From contig NZ_MEHT01000045.1 of assembly GCF_001870675.1 (NCBI RefSeq), positions 274,998 to 338,997 on the forward strand: DNA of 64,000 nt, written 5' to 3'. The translations under genes were made by a program, and so were the position numbers. Shown here in pieces: positions 20,579-30,469 of the stretch (position 1 is its first letter; every line of letters starts with the position of its first letter). The stretch is from Roseinatronobacter thiooxidans. GTDB lineage: Bacteria; Pseudomonadota; Alphaproteobacteria; Rhodobacterales; Rhodobacteraceae. The notes beneath the pieces are model-generated. The model was not told where the DNA came from. It worked only from the letters and a program-made list of their open reading frames with translations, and did not search any database.

Positions 20579-21229
20579 TCAGGCCGTCAGGCCAATGGGA
20601 CAGGTGACGCCCGTGCCCCCGATCCCGCAATATCCGGCGGGATTCTTATGCAGATATTGCTGGTGGTAATCTTCGGCAAAGTAGAATTCCGGCGCATCCA
20701 CAATCTCTGTCGTGACCGCGCCATGTCCTGCCTCCACAAGTCGCGCCTCATAGGCTTTGCGGCTGGCCTCGGCGGCGGATTTCTGCGCGTCTGAATAGGC
20801 ATAGATGCCCGATCTGTATTGCGTGCCACGGTCATTGCCCTGCCGCATGCCTTGGGTCGGGTTGTGCCCCTCCCAAAACCGGCGCAGCAAGTCTTCATAC
20901 GAAATCTGGGCCGGGTCAAAGATCACGCGCACCACCTCGTTATGGCCGGTCTTGCCGGTGCAGACCTCGTCATATGTGGGGTTTGGCGTATAGCCGCCCG
21001 CATAGCCCACCATTGTCAGCCACACACCGGGAAGTTGCCAGAAAATCCGCTCTACCCCCCAGAAACACCCCATGCCGAACATGGCCTCTTGCAGGCCCTC
21101 TGGCACAGGCGCTTTCAGCGGGCGACCATAGATTGCATGCGTGTCTGCTGTGGCAATGGCGCTGGCACGACCGGCAAGGGCGTCTTGCGGTGCGATCATG
21201 CGCGTTTTGTCCTGCCCAAATCCGAACAT
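20579..21229 (-). CDS. msrA: Peptide methionine sulfoxide reductase MsrA
   Basis: A 216-residue MsrA that reduces the S-epimer of methionine sulfoxide. The catalytic Cys is C55 in [32 protein letters not shown] and the GTQYRSGIY block (substrate pocket) are present. Two C-terminal Cys, C201 (GYCGIG) and C210 (VTCPIG), can act as resolving and recycling residues. AAGGAG lies 8 bases before the ATG at 21229. The thioredoxin system that recycles it includes trxB in the same window. Confidence 0.96.
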   Translation of the reverse strand: MFGFGQDKTRMIAPQDALAGRASAIATADTHAIYGRPLKAPVPEGLQEAMFGMGCFWGVERIFWQLPGVWLTMVGYAGGYTPNPTYDEVCTGKTGHNEVVRVIFDPAQISYEDLLRRFWEGHNPTQGMRQGNDRGTQYRSGIYAYSDAQKSAAEASRKAYEARLVEAGHGAVTTEIVDAPEFYFAEDYHQQYLHKNPAGYCGIGGTGVTCPIGLTA

Positions 21230-21287
21230 CTGTGAACTCCTTGTTTTCTTCCCGATAGATAGCCTTTCACCGCCGGTTTGCAACGGC

Positions 21288-23486
21288 TCAGTAAAAGCTT
21301 TGCGGGTCGATATCGACACTCAGGCGCAGCCCGCGCGGCAGGTTATGCGGCTTCAGCCATGCTGCGATCGCGCCTTGCAAGGCCGCGCCCTTCGGGGCTT
21401 TCACCAACAGACGGACCCTGTGCATCCCGCGAATGCGCGCAATCGGGGCGGGTGCAGGGCCGAAAACCTGCGCGCCAATCGCGCGCAAGGGCGCATCCGC
21501 CTGTGCCAGCCGCGTGCCCAGCTCGAACGCAGGCTCCATCGCAGGGGCCGACAGGATCACCCCTGCCAGCCGCCCGTGGGGGGGCATGCGCAACCCTTCG
21601 CGCTGTGCAGATTCGCTTTGCCAGAACGCCTCTTCCTCGCCCGACAGGATGGCGCGGATCACGGGGTGATCGGGCTGGCTGGTCTGGACCAGCGCGCGGC
21701 CGGGCTTGTCGGCGCGCCCTGCGCGGCCGGACACCTGCCGCACCAGTTGAAACACCCGCTCTGCCGCGCGCAGGTCGGACCCTGACAGCCCCAGATCGGC
21801 ATCAATCACCCCCACCAGCGTCAGGTTGGGAAAGTTGTGGCCCTTGGCCACGATCTGCGTGCCGATGATGATATCAGCCTCGCCGCCCGCGATCACGGCA
21901 ATCTGGTCTTTCAGCGCGCGCGCGGACCCGAACAGGTCGGACGACAGCACCGCCACGCGCGCATCGGGCCATAGCGCGCGGGCCTCTTCCTCCAGCCGCT
22001 CTACCCCCGGCCCGACAGGGGCAAGCCGGTCTTCCGCCCCGCAGGCAGGGCAGGTCGCAGGCATCGGCGCGGTTGCCCCGCATTGGTGGCACACAAGCCG
22101 CTTGAGGAACCGATGCTCTACCATGCGCGCGTCGCAATCGCTGCATTCCACCTGATGCCCGCAGGCGCGGCAGATCGTCAGCGGCGCATAGCCGCGCCGG
22201 TTCAGGAATAACAACGCCTGCTCGCCCGCAGCCAGCCGCGCCGTGACGGCGCGTTGCAGCGTGGGCGACACCCAGCGGCCAGTGGGCAGGTCTTCCGCGC
22301 GCAGATCGATCGCACGCATTTCAGGCAAGGTGTTGGGGCCGAAACGCGCGGATAAATCCAGCCGCGCATATTTGCCAGCCCGCGCATTGGCCCATGTTTC
22401 CAGCGACGGGGTGGCCGAGGCCAGAATCACCTGCCCCCCCGCCATGGCCGCACGCAAAACGGCCATGTCGCGGGCATGATATAAAACGCCCTCTTCCTGC
22501 TTATAGGAACTGTCATGTTCCTCATCCACCACGATCAGCCCCAGATCGCGGAATGGCAGGAACAGCGCCGATCGCGCGCCCACCACTAGCTGCGCGGCCC
22601 CCTGCCCCACCATATGCCAGCAGCGCCGCCGTTCGCTAAGCGTCACACCGGAATGCCATTCCGCAGGCCGCGCACCAAACCGCGCTTCAACCCGTGTCAG
22701 AAATTCGGATGTCAGCGCGATTTCCGGCAGCAGGACCAGCGCCTGACGCCCCAGCGCCAGACAGGCGGCTATGGCTTCCAGATACACTTCGGTCTTGCCG
22801 GACCCTGTCACCCCTTTCAACAGCGTTGTGCCATACTCCCCCGATTGCACACCCGCCGCCAATACCGCCGCCGCCTGCGCCTGATCGTCGGTCAGGTTTG
22901 CCCCCGCGCGCGCAGGGTCAAGGCGCGGATAGGGCTGGTCGCGCAGCGCTTCGCGTTCCAGTAGCGCACCCGCCTGCACCAGCCCGCGCACCACACCGGA
23001 ACTGACCCCCGCCGCCTGTGCCAATTCGCCCGGCGTCAGGCCCGCACCGCCAAACCCGTCGAACACCGCCAGCACCTTTTCGCGCGCCTCGGTCATGCGG
23101 GGGGGCGCGCTGTCTGTGCGATACAAGAGCTTGCGCGTTGCAGGGCCGCTGCCAAGGTCAGGCACGCGCGTGGCCAGCCGCAGCATGGCAGGCAGGGGGG
23201 TCAGGGTGTAATCGGCCACCCGCGCCAGAAAGGCGCGCAATTCCGCGCGCATCGGCACGGCATCCAGCACGCGGATGACAGCGCGCAGTTTCGCGCGGGG
23301 AAAGCTGCCCTCTGCCGCGCCCCAGACCACACCGACCACGCGGCGCGGCCCCAGCGGCGCCTCGACAAAAGCGCCGATCCAAGCCCCGCCTTCGGGGGCC
23401 AGATAATCCAGCACCCGGCCCAAAGGCTCTGCCGTCAGCACCCCGCAAGGCGTGCCTTCATCGAAAAATTCAAGGGCGTCGGACAT
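21288..23486 (-). CDS. priA: Primosomal replication-restart helicase PriA
   Basis: A 732-residue superfamily 2 DNA helicase. The N-terminal 3'-end-binding domain ([17 protein letters not shown]) is followed by Walker [18 protein letters not shown] and the DEAH-type box [13 protein letters not shown]. The Zn-binding region has [32 protein letters not shown]. Helicase motifs V/VI read [20 protein letters not shown] and [13 protein letters not shown]. The start at 23486 gives the family length; an in-frame extension up to 23909 runs antisense across the fsa gene and is rejected. It is divergent from fsa. Confidence 0.97.
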   Translation of the reverse strand: MSDALEFFDEGTPCGVLTAEPLGRVLDYLAPEGGAWIGAFVEAPLGPRRVVGVVWGAAEGSFPRAKLRAVIRVLDAVPMRAELRAFLARVADYTLTPLPAMLRLATRVPDLGSGPATRKLLYRTDSAPPRMTEAREKVLAVFDGFGGAGLTPGELAQAAGVSSGVVRGLVQAGALLEREALRDQPYPRLDPARAGANLTDDQAQAAAVLAAGVQSGEYGTTLLKGVTGSGKTEVYLEAIAACLALGRQALVLLPEIALTSEFLTRVEARFGARPAEWHSGVTLSERRRCWHMVGQGAAQLVVGARSALFLPFRDLGLIVVDEEHDSSYKQEEGVLYHARDMAVLRAAMAGGQVILASATPSLETWANARAGKYARLDLSARFGPNTLPEMRAIDLRAEDLPTGRWVSPTLQRAVTARLAAGEQALLFLNRRGYAPLTICRACGHQVECSDCDARMVEHRFLKRLVCHQCGATAPMPATCPACGAEDRLAPVGPGVERLEEEARALWPDARVAVLSSDLFGSARALKDQIAVIAGGEADIIIGTQIVAKGHNFPNLTLVGVIDADLGLSGSDLRAAERVFQLVRQVSGRAGRADKPGRALVQTSQPDHPVIRAILSGEEEAFWQSESAQREGLRMPPHGRLAGVILSAPAMEPAFELGTRLAQADAPLRAIGAQVFGPAPAPIARIRGMHRVRLLVKAPKGAALQGAIAAWLKPHNLPRGLRLSVDIDPQSFY

Positions 23487-23571
23487 TGGCATGGGCAAAG
23501 GGGGGTTCCGGCTGGGCACTGCATCAGGTATGACGCGGGCGAACTCTGGCCGCAACCCGAAGGGGCATGAC

Positions 23572-24225
23572 ATGAAATTCTTTGTCGATACCGCAGATGT
23601 AGACGCAATCCGCGACCTGAACGATCTGGGCATGGTGGATGGCGTCACCACCAACCCGTCGCTGATCCTGAAATCAGGCCGCGACATTATCGAGGTCACC
23701 CGCGAGATTTGCGGGATTGTCGAAGGGCCAGTCTCTGCCGAAGTGGTGGCACTGGACGCGGACGCCATGATCGCCGAGGGCCGCAAACTGGCCGAGATTG
23801 CACCAAACATCACTGTCAAACTGCCGCTGACATGGGACGGGCTGAAAGCGTGCAAAGTGTTGTCGGGCGAAGGCAAGATGGTCAATGTGACGCTGTGCTT
23901 CAGCGCCAATCAGGCGCTTCTGGCGGCCAAAGCGGGGGCCACCTTTATTTCGCCCTTCATCGGGCGGCTGGATGACATCGCGCTGGATGGCTGCGAGTTG
24001 ATCGCCGATATCCGCACGATCTATGACAATTACGGGTTCGAGACGCAAATTCTTGCCGCATCCATCCGGTCGGTGAACCATGTTCTGGACGTGGCGCGCA
24101 TTGGTGCAGACGTCATGACAGCCCCGCCCGAAGTGATCCGCAAGCTGGCCTCGCACCCGCTGACCGATGCCGGACTGGCACAATTCATGAAGGATTGGGA
24201 AAAAACAGGTCAAAAAATCCTGTAA
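23572..24225 (+). CDS. fsa: Fructose-6-phosphate aldolase / short transaldolase
   Basis: A 217-residue TalC/FSA-type class I aldolase. It starts [13 protein letters not shown], with [11 protein letters not shown] at about 22-32. The Schiff-base lysine is K83 in [27 protein letters not shown] and [14 protein letters not shown] complete the barrel motifs. The short family includes both fructose-6-phosphate aldolases and true transaldolases; the sequence alone does not separate them. In Rhodobacteraceae the gene is usually annotated as transaldolase. GAAGGGG precedes the ATG. It is divergent from priA. Confidence 0.92.
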   Translation: MKFFVDTADVDAIRDLNDLGMVDGVTTNPSLILKSGRDIIEVTREICGIVEGPVSAEVVALDADAMIAEGRKLAEIAPNITVKLPLTWDGLKACKVLSGEGKMVNVTLCFSANQALLAAKAGATFISPFIGRLDDIALDGCELIADIRTIYDNYGFETQILAASIRSVNHVLDVARIGADVMTAPPEVIRKLASHPLTDAGLAQFMKDWEKTGQKIL

Positions 24226-24283
24226 CCTTTGCTATAGTCCGCCCAACAACACCAATAAAAGCAGTCAACGGACAGGCGAATAG

Positions 24284-25000
24284 ATGACAGGCACAGCACT
24301 CAGGCCCGAAGGGGTCGCGGAATTACGCGACAGGATCATCGCAGATCCTTCGCTGATTCTGGATGACAAAGACCTTATGCGCACGCTGGTTTCTGCCAGC
24401 GAGCGCGGCATGGGTGACAATATCGTTGATCTGCGCGGTCTGGCCATGGAACGGCTGGAAGCCCGCCTTGACCGGCTGGAAGAAACCCACCGCGCGGTCA
24501 TTGCCGCAGCCTATGAGAACCTGTCAGGCACAAACCAGATTCACCGTGCGATTCTGCGCATGCTGGACCCTGACCAGTTCGAGGGGTTCTTGCGCAATCT
24601 GGGCACCGATGTGGCGCAAATCCTGAATGTCGATGCCATCAAGCTGGTATTGGAAAGCCCCGAGGCAGGACCAGACCCGGCGCTGGAGCGCATCTCGGAT
24701 GTGCTGTGCGTTGTGCCGCTGAGCTTTATCGAGACATATATGAGTTCAGAGCGCGGCCCTACCACACGGCAGGTGTTGCTGCGCCAGTCGATCCCGCAAA
24801 CCGATACGCTCTATGGCGCGAAAGCGCCTGATCTGCGATCGGAGGCATGTATGCGGCTGGACCTGGGCGCGCATCGCATGGCGGGCATGCTGGTCATGGC
24901 CACTGAGAACCCGCATATGTTCAAGCCCGGTCAGGGCACAGACCTGCTTGCCTTTTTTGCAGGGATTTTTGAAAGGTCGATGCGGCGCTGGCTGGCATGA
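24284..25000 (+). CDS. DUF484 (GAF-like) protein linked to xerC
   Basis: A 238-residue DUF484 protein with a predicted coiled coil near 50-75 (LRGLAMERLEARLDRLEETHR) and a GAF-like domain after it. The motif DPSLILDDKDLMR near the N-terminus and the FKPGQGTDLLAFFAGIFE end are typical. DUF484 genes precede xerC in many proteobacteria, and here the stop overlaps the xerC ATG by four bases, so the two are translationally coupled. A signalling or partner role for the recombinase is plausible but unproven. Confidence 0.88.
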   Translation: MTGTALRPEGVAELRDRIIADPSLILDDKDLMRTLVSASERGMGDNIVDLRGLAMERLEARLDRLEETHRAVIAAAYENLSGTNQIHRAILRMLDPDQFEGFLRNLGTDVAQILNVDAIKLVLESPEAGPDPALERISDVLCVVPLSFIETYMSSERGPTTRQVLLRQSIPQTDTLYGAKAPDLRSEACMRLDLGAHRMAGMLVMATENPHMFKPGQGTDLLAFFAGIFERSMRRWLA

Positions 25001-25935
25001 GTGCCACCAGCTTGCAGCTAAGTGCAGGCATGCGCGATGCCTTGCAGCTTTGGCTGCAAGGGCTGCATGCGCTGGATGGCGCGTCAGAGCATACGATCAC
25101 AGCCTATGGCCACGATGTCGGGCAATTCCTTGGCTTTCTGGCGGGTCACCATGGCGGCAGTGCGGGCCTGCGGCAATTGGCCGATGTCACCCAGTCCGAC
25201 ATGCGCGCATGGATGGCATGGGAACGCGCGGCGGGGCTTGGCAGTCGCAGCCTTGCGCGCAAATTGTCCAGCATCAAAAGCTTCGCACGTTGGCTGGCAG
25301 ACCGCGAAGCGTTTGACATTTCTGCCATACTGGCAACGCGCGCGCCGCGCTTCAGCCGCAAGCTGCCACGCCCTCTTAGTACGGATGCGGCGCGCGATGT
25401 GCTGGAAATCGCGGCCCTGCAAACCCGCGAAGACTGGACGGGCCTACGCGACACTGCCGTTCTGACGCTGCTATATGGCTGCGGATTGCGCGTATCCGAG
25501 GCGCTGGGGCTTTGGGGCCGCGACGCGCCGCTGCGCGAGGCGTTGCGCATTCACGGCAAGGGCGGGAAAGAACGCGTCGTCCCTGTGCTGCCGGTCGCGC
25601 AGCAGGCGGTGGCGGCCTATCTGGCCGCCTGCCCTCACCCCAATGCCCCCGACGCGCCCCTGTTTCGCGGCACACGGGGCGGCGCGCTTAGCCGCCGCCA
25701 TATTGCCAAGGTGATGGAGCAGGCGCGCATGCAGCTTGGCCTGCCCGCCACTGCCACCCCGCACGCGCTGCGCCATTCTTTCGCAACCCATCTTTTGGGC
25801 GCGGGGGGCGATTTGCGCGCCATTCAGGAATTGCTGGGTCACGCCTCTTTGCAATCGACCCAAGTCTATACCGCAGTCGATGCCGGACGGTTGATGGAGA
25901 TTTATCACGCCTCCCACCCCCGCGCGCATGGGTGA
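24997..25935 (+). CDS. xerC: Tyrosine recombinase XerC
   Basis: A 312-residue chromosome-dimer resolvase. The N-terminal SAM-like core-binding domain (about 15-105) is followed by the catalytic domain. Its active-site set is R165 (GLRVSE), K188 (HGKGGKER), H256 and R259 (HALRHSFATH), H282 (LLGHASLQST) and nucleophile Y291 (TQVYTAV). It acts with XerD at the dif site. The start overlaps DUF484 (ATGA). Confidence 0.96.
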   Translation: MSATSLQLSAGMRDALQLWLQGLHALDGASEHTITAYGHDVGQFLGFLAGHHGGSAGLRQLADVTQSDMRAWMAWERAAGLGSRSLARKLSSIKSFARWLADREAFDISAILATRAPRFSRKLPRPLSTDAARDVLEIAALQTREDWTGLRDTAVLTLLYGCGLRVSEALGLWGRDAPLREALRIHGKGGKERVVPVLPVAQQAVAAYLAACPHPNAPDAPLFRGTRGGALSRRHIAKVMEQARMQLGLPATATPHALRHSFATHLLGAGGDLRAIQELLGHASLQSTQVYTAVDAGRLMEIYHASHPRAHG

Positions 25936-25974
25936 TTGAATCCTGCGTCCCGCTTTGCGAAAGAGGGCGCTGAA

Positions 25975-26688
25975 ATGACAGGAAGGAAAGCGCGCGTGTC
26001 GCCCAATCTGAAAGCCTATTCAGTCCATCTGTTCACGGCCACCGGCGCGGTTTTCGCCATGCTTGCGCTGCTGGAGGCTGTTCAGGGCGATTGGGCCATG
26101 ATGTTCCTGTGGCTGGTTGTGGCCTTTATTGTGGATGGCATCGATGGCCCCCTTGCACGCCGGTATGATGTGAAAAAAAATGCCCCCACAATCGATGGCG
26201 TGCTGCTGGACCTGATTATTGATTATCTGACCTATGTGTTCATTCCCGCTTTTGCATTGTTCCAAAGCGGGCTTTTGCCCGGCTGGACAGGCTGGATCGC
26301 AATTATCGTCATCACCTTCACCAGTGTGCTGTATTTTGCAGATACCCGCATGAAAAGCGCGGATAATTCGTTCCACGGCTTCCCTGCGTGCTGGAACATG
26401 GCGGCTGTGGTCATCTTTGCCACACGGCCCGAATTCTGGGTGATCCTTGCCATTGTGGCCTTTCTGGCCGTTGCCATGTTCACACCGCTGAAATTCATCC
26501 ACCCCGTCAGAACAGAACGCTGGCGCCCCCTGTCCTTGCCGATTGCTTTTGTCTGGACAGGGCTTGCGGGCTGGGCAGCATGGCTGAATTTCGACCAGCC
26601 CCAATTCGTGACACTGGGCCTGATTGTCACCAGCCTTTATCTGATCGCTGTGGGAATCGTGCAGCAAATGATCCCGCTGCGGCGCTAA
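25975..26688 (+). CDS. pcs: Phosphatidylcholine synthase
   Basis: A 237-residue membrane CDP-alcohol phosphatidyltransferase. The signature DGxxARx8Gx3Dx3D appears as DGIDGPLARRYDVKK followed by DGVLLDLIID. About seven or eight membrane segments are visible. The Pcs pathway, known from Sinorhizobium and relatives, condenses CDP-diacylglycerol directly with choline to make phosphatidylcholine. GAGGG lies 8 bases before the ATG at 25975; a TTG at 25936 just after xerC is less likely. Choline must be taken up, so the gene implies access to host or marine choline. Confidence 0.92.
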   Translation: MTGRKARVSPNLKAYSVHLFTATGAVFAMLALLEAVQGDWAMMFLWLVVAFIVDGIDGPLARRYDVKKNAPTIDGVLLDLIIDYLTYVFIPAFALFQSGLLPGWTGWIAIIVITFTSVLYFADTRMKSADNSFHGFPACWNMAAVVIFATRPEFWVILAIVAFLAVAMFTPLKFIHPVRTERWRPLSLPIAFVWTGLAGWAAWLNFDQPQFVTLGLIVTSLYLIAVGIVQQMIPLRR

Positions 26689-26891
26689 TGCGCCACTCGC
26701 GCACAACAACCACCGGAACTGTTCAAGACAAGACGCATAGCGTGGCCGCTGCAAAACCGCTGCAAACACGCGCAAGCTGCGGCAAAAGCGGTAAGCCTGC
26801 GCCAGCGGGCACAGCCCAGCGGCTTTCGCGCTTGCACTCGGGCTGTGCAGGGTCATATGGTCACCCAATATCAGGACAGGAGAGCGGAAAC

Positions 26892-27767
26892 ATGGACATC
26901 AAGACTGTCGGCATTGTGGGTGCAGGCCAGATGGGCACCGGCATTGCGCATGTTTTTGCGCTGGCGGGCTATGATGTTCTGCTCAATGACATCTCGGAAG
27001 ACGCGCTTGGCAAGGGAATTGCCCTGATCGACCGCAATATCGAACGGCAGGTTTCAAAGGGTAAGGTCAGCGCCGAGGACAAGGCCGCCGCAATGGCGCG
27101 CATCCGCACCACCACCAAATTGCCAGAGCTTGGCCCCACCGACCTGATCATCGAAGCCGCGACCGAGCGTGAAACGGTGAAACAGGCAATTTTCGAGGAT
27201 TTGTTGCCACATATCCAGCCGCATACGATCCTGACCTCGAACACCTCGTCCATCTCGATCACGCGGCTTGCCAGCCGCACCGACCGGCCCGAGAAATTCA
27301 TGGGGTTCCATTTCATGAACCCTGTGCCTGTCATGCAACTGGTCGAACTGATCCGCGGAATCGCCACAGACGAGCCGACCTATACCGCGCTGCATGATGT
27401 GGTGAAAAAACTGGGCAAGACTGCGGCCAGCGCCGAAGATTTCCCCGCCTTCATCGTCAACCGCATCCTGATGCCCATGATCAACGAGGCAGTGTATACG
27501 CTTTATGAAGGGGTCGGATCGGTCAAATCCATCGACGAATCGTTGAAACTGGGGGCCAATCACCCGATGGGGCCGCTGGAACTGGCCGATTTCATCGGGC
27601 TGGACACCTGCCTTGCCATTATGAATGTGCTGCATGACGGGCTGGCCGACACAAAATACCGCCCCTGCCCGCTTTTGACAAAATATGTCGAGGCAGGCTG
27701 GCTGGGCCGCAAAACCGATCGCGGCTTCTACGATTATCGCGGCGACGTGCCTGTACCGACACGGTAA
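26892..27767 (+). CDS. hbd: 3-hydroxybutyryl-CoA dehydrogenase
   Basis: A 291-residue NAD(P)-dependent dehydrogenase. The N-terminal Rossmann fold has VGIVGAGQMGTGIAHVFA. Catalytic-region blocks are TSNTSSISITRLA, MGFHFMNPVPVMQLVE and FIVNRILMPMINEAV, with the C-terminal GANHPMGPLELADFIGLD. It oxidises (S)-3-hydroxybutyryl-CoA, or the reverse, in fatty acid, butanoate and PHB-related pathways. A GGAGAGCGG-type ribosome binding site precedes the ATG. The preceding 200-base spacer has no recognisable gene. Confidence 0.95.
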   Translation: MDIKTVGIVGAGQMGTGIAHVFALAGYDVLLNDISEDALGKGIALIDRNIERQVSKGKVSAEDKAAAMARIRTTTKLPELGPTDLIIEAATERETVKQAIFEDLLPHIQPHTILTSNTSSISITRLASRTDRPEKFMGFHFMNPVPVMQLVELIRGIATDEPTYTALHDVVKKLGKTAASAEDFPAFIVNRILMPMINEAVYTLYEGVGSVKSIDESLKLGANHPMGPLELADFIGLDTCLAIMNVLHDGLADTKYRPCPLLTKYVEAGWLGRKTDRGFYDYRGDVPVPTR

Positions 27768-27857
27768 GCCGCCACTTGGGCCAAGTTCCGCGCATTTGCA
27801 TCTGCGAGTCAGATGTTCGGGTATAGACTCGAAAGCCTCAATCGCTATGAGCACGCC

Positions 27858-28610
27858 ATGAGCCGCCCTTCCACGAAGTCAAAACCAAAGAAAGCCCCGA
27901 AATCCGCCCCCCGGCGGAACGTGCTGGACCGGGCCGCCGACGGGCTGCGCTGGGTGCGGCGCAAATTCTGGCGCAGTCTTGCGGTGGTTTTTCTGGTGCT
28001 GGTGGCTTGGGTCTTGCTCTATCGGTTTGTGGCCCCTCCCGGTGGCATATACATGTTTCAGGAGTACCGGCGCATTGGCGAAATCCAGCGCCAATGGGTC
28101 CCGATGGACCAGATCGCCCCTGTGATGGCGCGCTCGGTCATTGCGGCAGAAGACGCGAATTTCTGCCTGCATTGGGGCTTTGACATGGCCGAGATCCGCA
28201 AGGTGATTGCGCAGGGCAGCACGCGCGGGGCATCCACGCTGAGCCAGCAGACCGTCAAGAATGTGTTTCTGTGGCATGGCCGCGACTGGGTCCGCAAAGC
28301 ATTGGAATCAGGCTTCACCCTGATGGTCGAGGCCCTGTGGCCCAAGCGCCGGATCTTGGAAGTCTACCTCAACATCGCTGAATTTGATGAGGGCGTCTTT
28401 GGGGTCGAGGCGGCGGCGCAGCGCTATTTCCGTGTTTCTGCCCGTGATCTGACTGCAGTGCAGGCCGCGCGGCTTGCAGCTGTGCTGCCCTCGCCCAAGA
28501 CGCGCGACGCGGCCAACCCCACCCAGTTTTTGCGCAACCGCTCCGCCTCTATCGTGGATGGGGCGGCAACCATTGCCCGCGACGGGCGGGCAGATTGTAT
28601 CGGCGGTTGA
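27858..28610 (+). CDS. mtgA: Monofunctional peptidoglycan glycosyltransferase MtgA
   Basis: A 250-residue GT51 enzyme. A basic N-terminus (SKPKKAPKSAPRR) and one membrane anchor (SLAVVFLVLVAWVLLYRFV) are followed by the glycosyltransferase domain. SVIAAEDANFCLHWGFD carries the first catalytic Glu. GASTLSQQTVKN and PKRRILEVYLNIAEFDEG carry the second. It polymerises lipid II without a transpeptidase domain. The ATG at 27858 (MSRPSTKSK) is preferred to 27813. Confidence 0.95.
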   Translation: MSRPSTKSKPKKAPKSAPRRNVLDRAADGLRWVRRKFWRSLAVVFLVLVAWVLLYRFVAPPGGIYMFQEYRRIGEIQRQWVPMDQIAPVMARSVIAAEDANFCLHWGFDMAEIRKVIAQGSTRGASTLSQQTVKNVFLWHGRDWVRKALESGFTLMVEALWPKRRILEVYLNIAEFDEGVFGVEAAAQRYFRVSARDLTAVQAARLAAVLPSPKTRDAANPTQFLRNRSASIVDGAATIARDGRADCIGG

Positions 28611-28671
28611 ACTTCCGCGCGCTGCACGGCAAGAGGGGGCATCCGCCGCAACCGAAAGTTCTGTCGCAGTC

Positions 28672-29337
28672 ATGGCCCGTCTTTATCATGTTCCGCTCTC
28701 TCCCTTCTGCCGCAAGGTGCGTCTGACACTTGCCGAAAAGCGCATCGATGTGGAATTGCTGGAAGAACGGTATTGGGAACCCTCGCAAGATTTCATGCGC
28801 CGCAACCCTGCCGGAAAAGTGCCCGTGCTGCGCCATGAAGGCAAGATGCTGAGCGAGAGTCAGGCCATCTGCGAATATCTGGACGAAACCATCCCGAACC
28901 CGCCGCTAGTGCCCAAAACGGCCGAGGCCCGCTACGAGATGCGCCGCATCTGCACATGGTTTGACGACAAGTTCCATGTCGAGGTGACGTCGAACCTGCT
29001 CTATGAGCGTGTGAACAAGAAAATCATGAATGCAGGCTACCCCGATTCGGGGCGGATCAAGATGGGGTCTGCGCGTATCAAGTTTCATTTGGATTACATG
29101 GATTGGCTGCTGGGCCAGCGGCGCTGGCTGGCGGGCAATGACATGACGCTGGCCGATTTCACCGCTGCCGCGCATCTGTCCTGCCTTGATTATATCAATG
29201 ATGTGGACTGGGCGCGCTCTGCGCTGGTGCATGAATGGTATTCCAAGATCAAATCGCGCCCCGCCTTTCGCACCTTGCTGGCCGATCAGCTGCCGGGCCT
29301 GCCACCGCCCGCGCATTATGCCGATCTGGATTTCTAG
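28672..29337 (+). CDS. Glutathione S-transferase family protein
   Basis: A 221-residue GST. The N-terminal thioredoxin-like domain starts MARLYHVPLSPFCRKVRLTL, with Ser/Cys in the PFC active-site region. NPAGKVPVLRHEG and ESQAICEYLDE bind glutathione. The all-helical C-terminal domain contains NDMTLADFTAAAHLSCLDY. It resembles maleylacetoacetate isomerase/stringent-starvation-like GSTs, but the substrate is unknown. The start at 28672 gives the normal family length; earlier in-frame codons overlap mtgA. Confidence 0.88.
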   Translation: MARLYHVPLSPFCRKVRLTLAEKRIDVELLEERYWEPSQDFMRRNPAGKVPVLRHEGKMLSESQAICEYLDETIPNPPLVPKTAEARYEMRRICTWFDDKFHVEVTSNLLYERVNKKIMNAGYPDSGRIKMGSARIKFHLDYMDWLLGQRRWLAGNDMTLADFTAAAHLSCLDYINDVDWARSALVHEWYSKIKSRPAFRTLLADQLPGLPPPAHYADLDF

Positions 29338-29355
29338 GCCGGTTTGGCCCATGTG

Positions 29356-30438
29356 ATGGGCATGACAGATGACCTGAAATCAGAACTGGTGCATGAGGCC
29401 CGCGCGATGGGCTTTGACGCCTGCGCCCTCACCCGCCCCGATGCGATACCGTTCGCGCCCGAGAGGTTGCGCGCCTTTGTCGAGGGCGGGCGGCACGGGC
29501 AAATGGGCTGGATGGCCGAGCGCATGACATGGCGCGCCAACCCCGCCGCCTTGTGGCCGCAGGCGCGCAGCGTCATCATGCTGGCCGAAAGCTACACGCC
29601 CGAGTACAACCCTCTTGATCTGCTGGACCAGCGCGAGAATGGCGTGATCTCAGCCTATGCGTTGGGACGCGATTATCATGATGTGGTCAAGAAACGCCTC
29701 AAACGGCTGGGGCGCTGGCTGATCGACCGCGCGGGCGGCGAGATCAAGGTGTTTGTCGATACAGCGCCTGTCATGGAAAAGCCCTTGGCCGCAGCGGCGG
29801 GCCTGGGCTGGCAGGGCAAACACACCAATCTGCTATCGCGCGATCTGGGCAACTGGTTCTTTCTTGGCTCTATCTTCACCACGCTGGAACTGGCCCCCGA
29901 TGCGCCCGCACAGGAAAATTGCGGCTCTTGCCGCGCCTGCCTCGATATCTGCCCGACAGATGCCTTTCCCGCGCCGTTCCAGCTGGATGCACGGCGCTGC
30001 ATCTCTTACCTGACAATCGAGCATCACGGCCCTGTGCCGCTGGACTTGCGCGAGAAGATGGGCAATCGCATCTATGGCTGCGACGACTGCCTTGCGGTCT
30101 GTCCATGGAACAAATTCGCCCGCGACGCGTCCGAGGTGAAATATGCCGCGCGCGACGGCATGGTGGCACCCGATCTGGCAGAGCTGGCAGGGCTGGATGA
30201 CGCGGCGTTCCGCGCGCGTTTTTCCGGCTCTCCGATCAAACGCATCGGGCGCAACCGCTTCGTGCGCAATGTGCTTTATGCGATTGGCAATTCAGGGGCG
30301 GCACGGCTGCTGCCTGCGGCGCAGGCGCTGCTGGCCGATCCGGACGCACCCGTGGCCGATGCCGCGCAATGGGCCGCCCAAAGGCTTGTTGCGCCGCCCG
30401 CCACAGGCGCGGGCGCGGCACCGCGCCCACGATCCTGA
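29356..30438 (+). CDS. queG: Epoxyqueuosine reductase QueG
   Basis: A protein of about 360 residues that performs the last step of queuosine tRNA modification, reduction of epoxyqueuosine, using cobalamin and two [4Fe-4S] clusters. The N-terminal B12 domain includes [20 protein letters not shown]. The two cluster motifs are [16 protein letters not shown] and [18 protein letters not shown]-like C-terminus follows, with [12 protein letters not shown]. The start is uncertain among GTG 29353, ATG 29356 and ATG 29362. It lies 18 bases after the GST gene. Confidence 0.94.
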   Translation: MGMTDDLKSELVHEARAMGFDACALTRPDAIPFAPERLRAFVEGGRHGQMGWMAERMTWRANPAALWPQARSVIMLAESYTPEYNPLDLLDQRENGVISAYALGRDYHDVVKKRLKRLGRWLIDRAGGEIKVFVDTAPVMEKPLAAAAGLGWQGKHTNLLSRDLGNWFFLGSIFTTLELAPDAPAQENCGSCRACLDICPTDAFPAPFQLDARRCISYLTIEHHGPVPLDLREKMGNRIYGCDDCLAVCPWNKFARDASEVKYAARDGMVAPDLAELAGLDDAAFRARFSGSPIKRIGRNRFVRNVLYAIGNSGAARLLPAAQALLADPDAPVADAAQWAAQRLVAPPATGAGAAPRPRS

Positions 30439-30464
30439 CCCCCTCGATGGGGGGAAGGATCGTG
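30428..30464. terminator. Hairpin between convergent queG and zapE
   Basis: CACGATCCT (30428-30436) pairs perfectly with AGGATCGTG (30456-30464), and an inner CCCC/GGGG extends the stem. It covers the queG stop codon and ends 6 bases before the zapE stop. There is no T tract, so it may be a bidirectional or Rho-assisted terminator rather than a classical one. Confidence 0.55.
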
Positions 30465-30469
30465 CCCCT

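Noticed and set aside
23487..23909. N-terminal extension of PriA
   Set aside because: The extra 141 residues run antisense through fsa and have no similarity to PriA; the start at 23486 gives the usual length.
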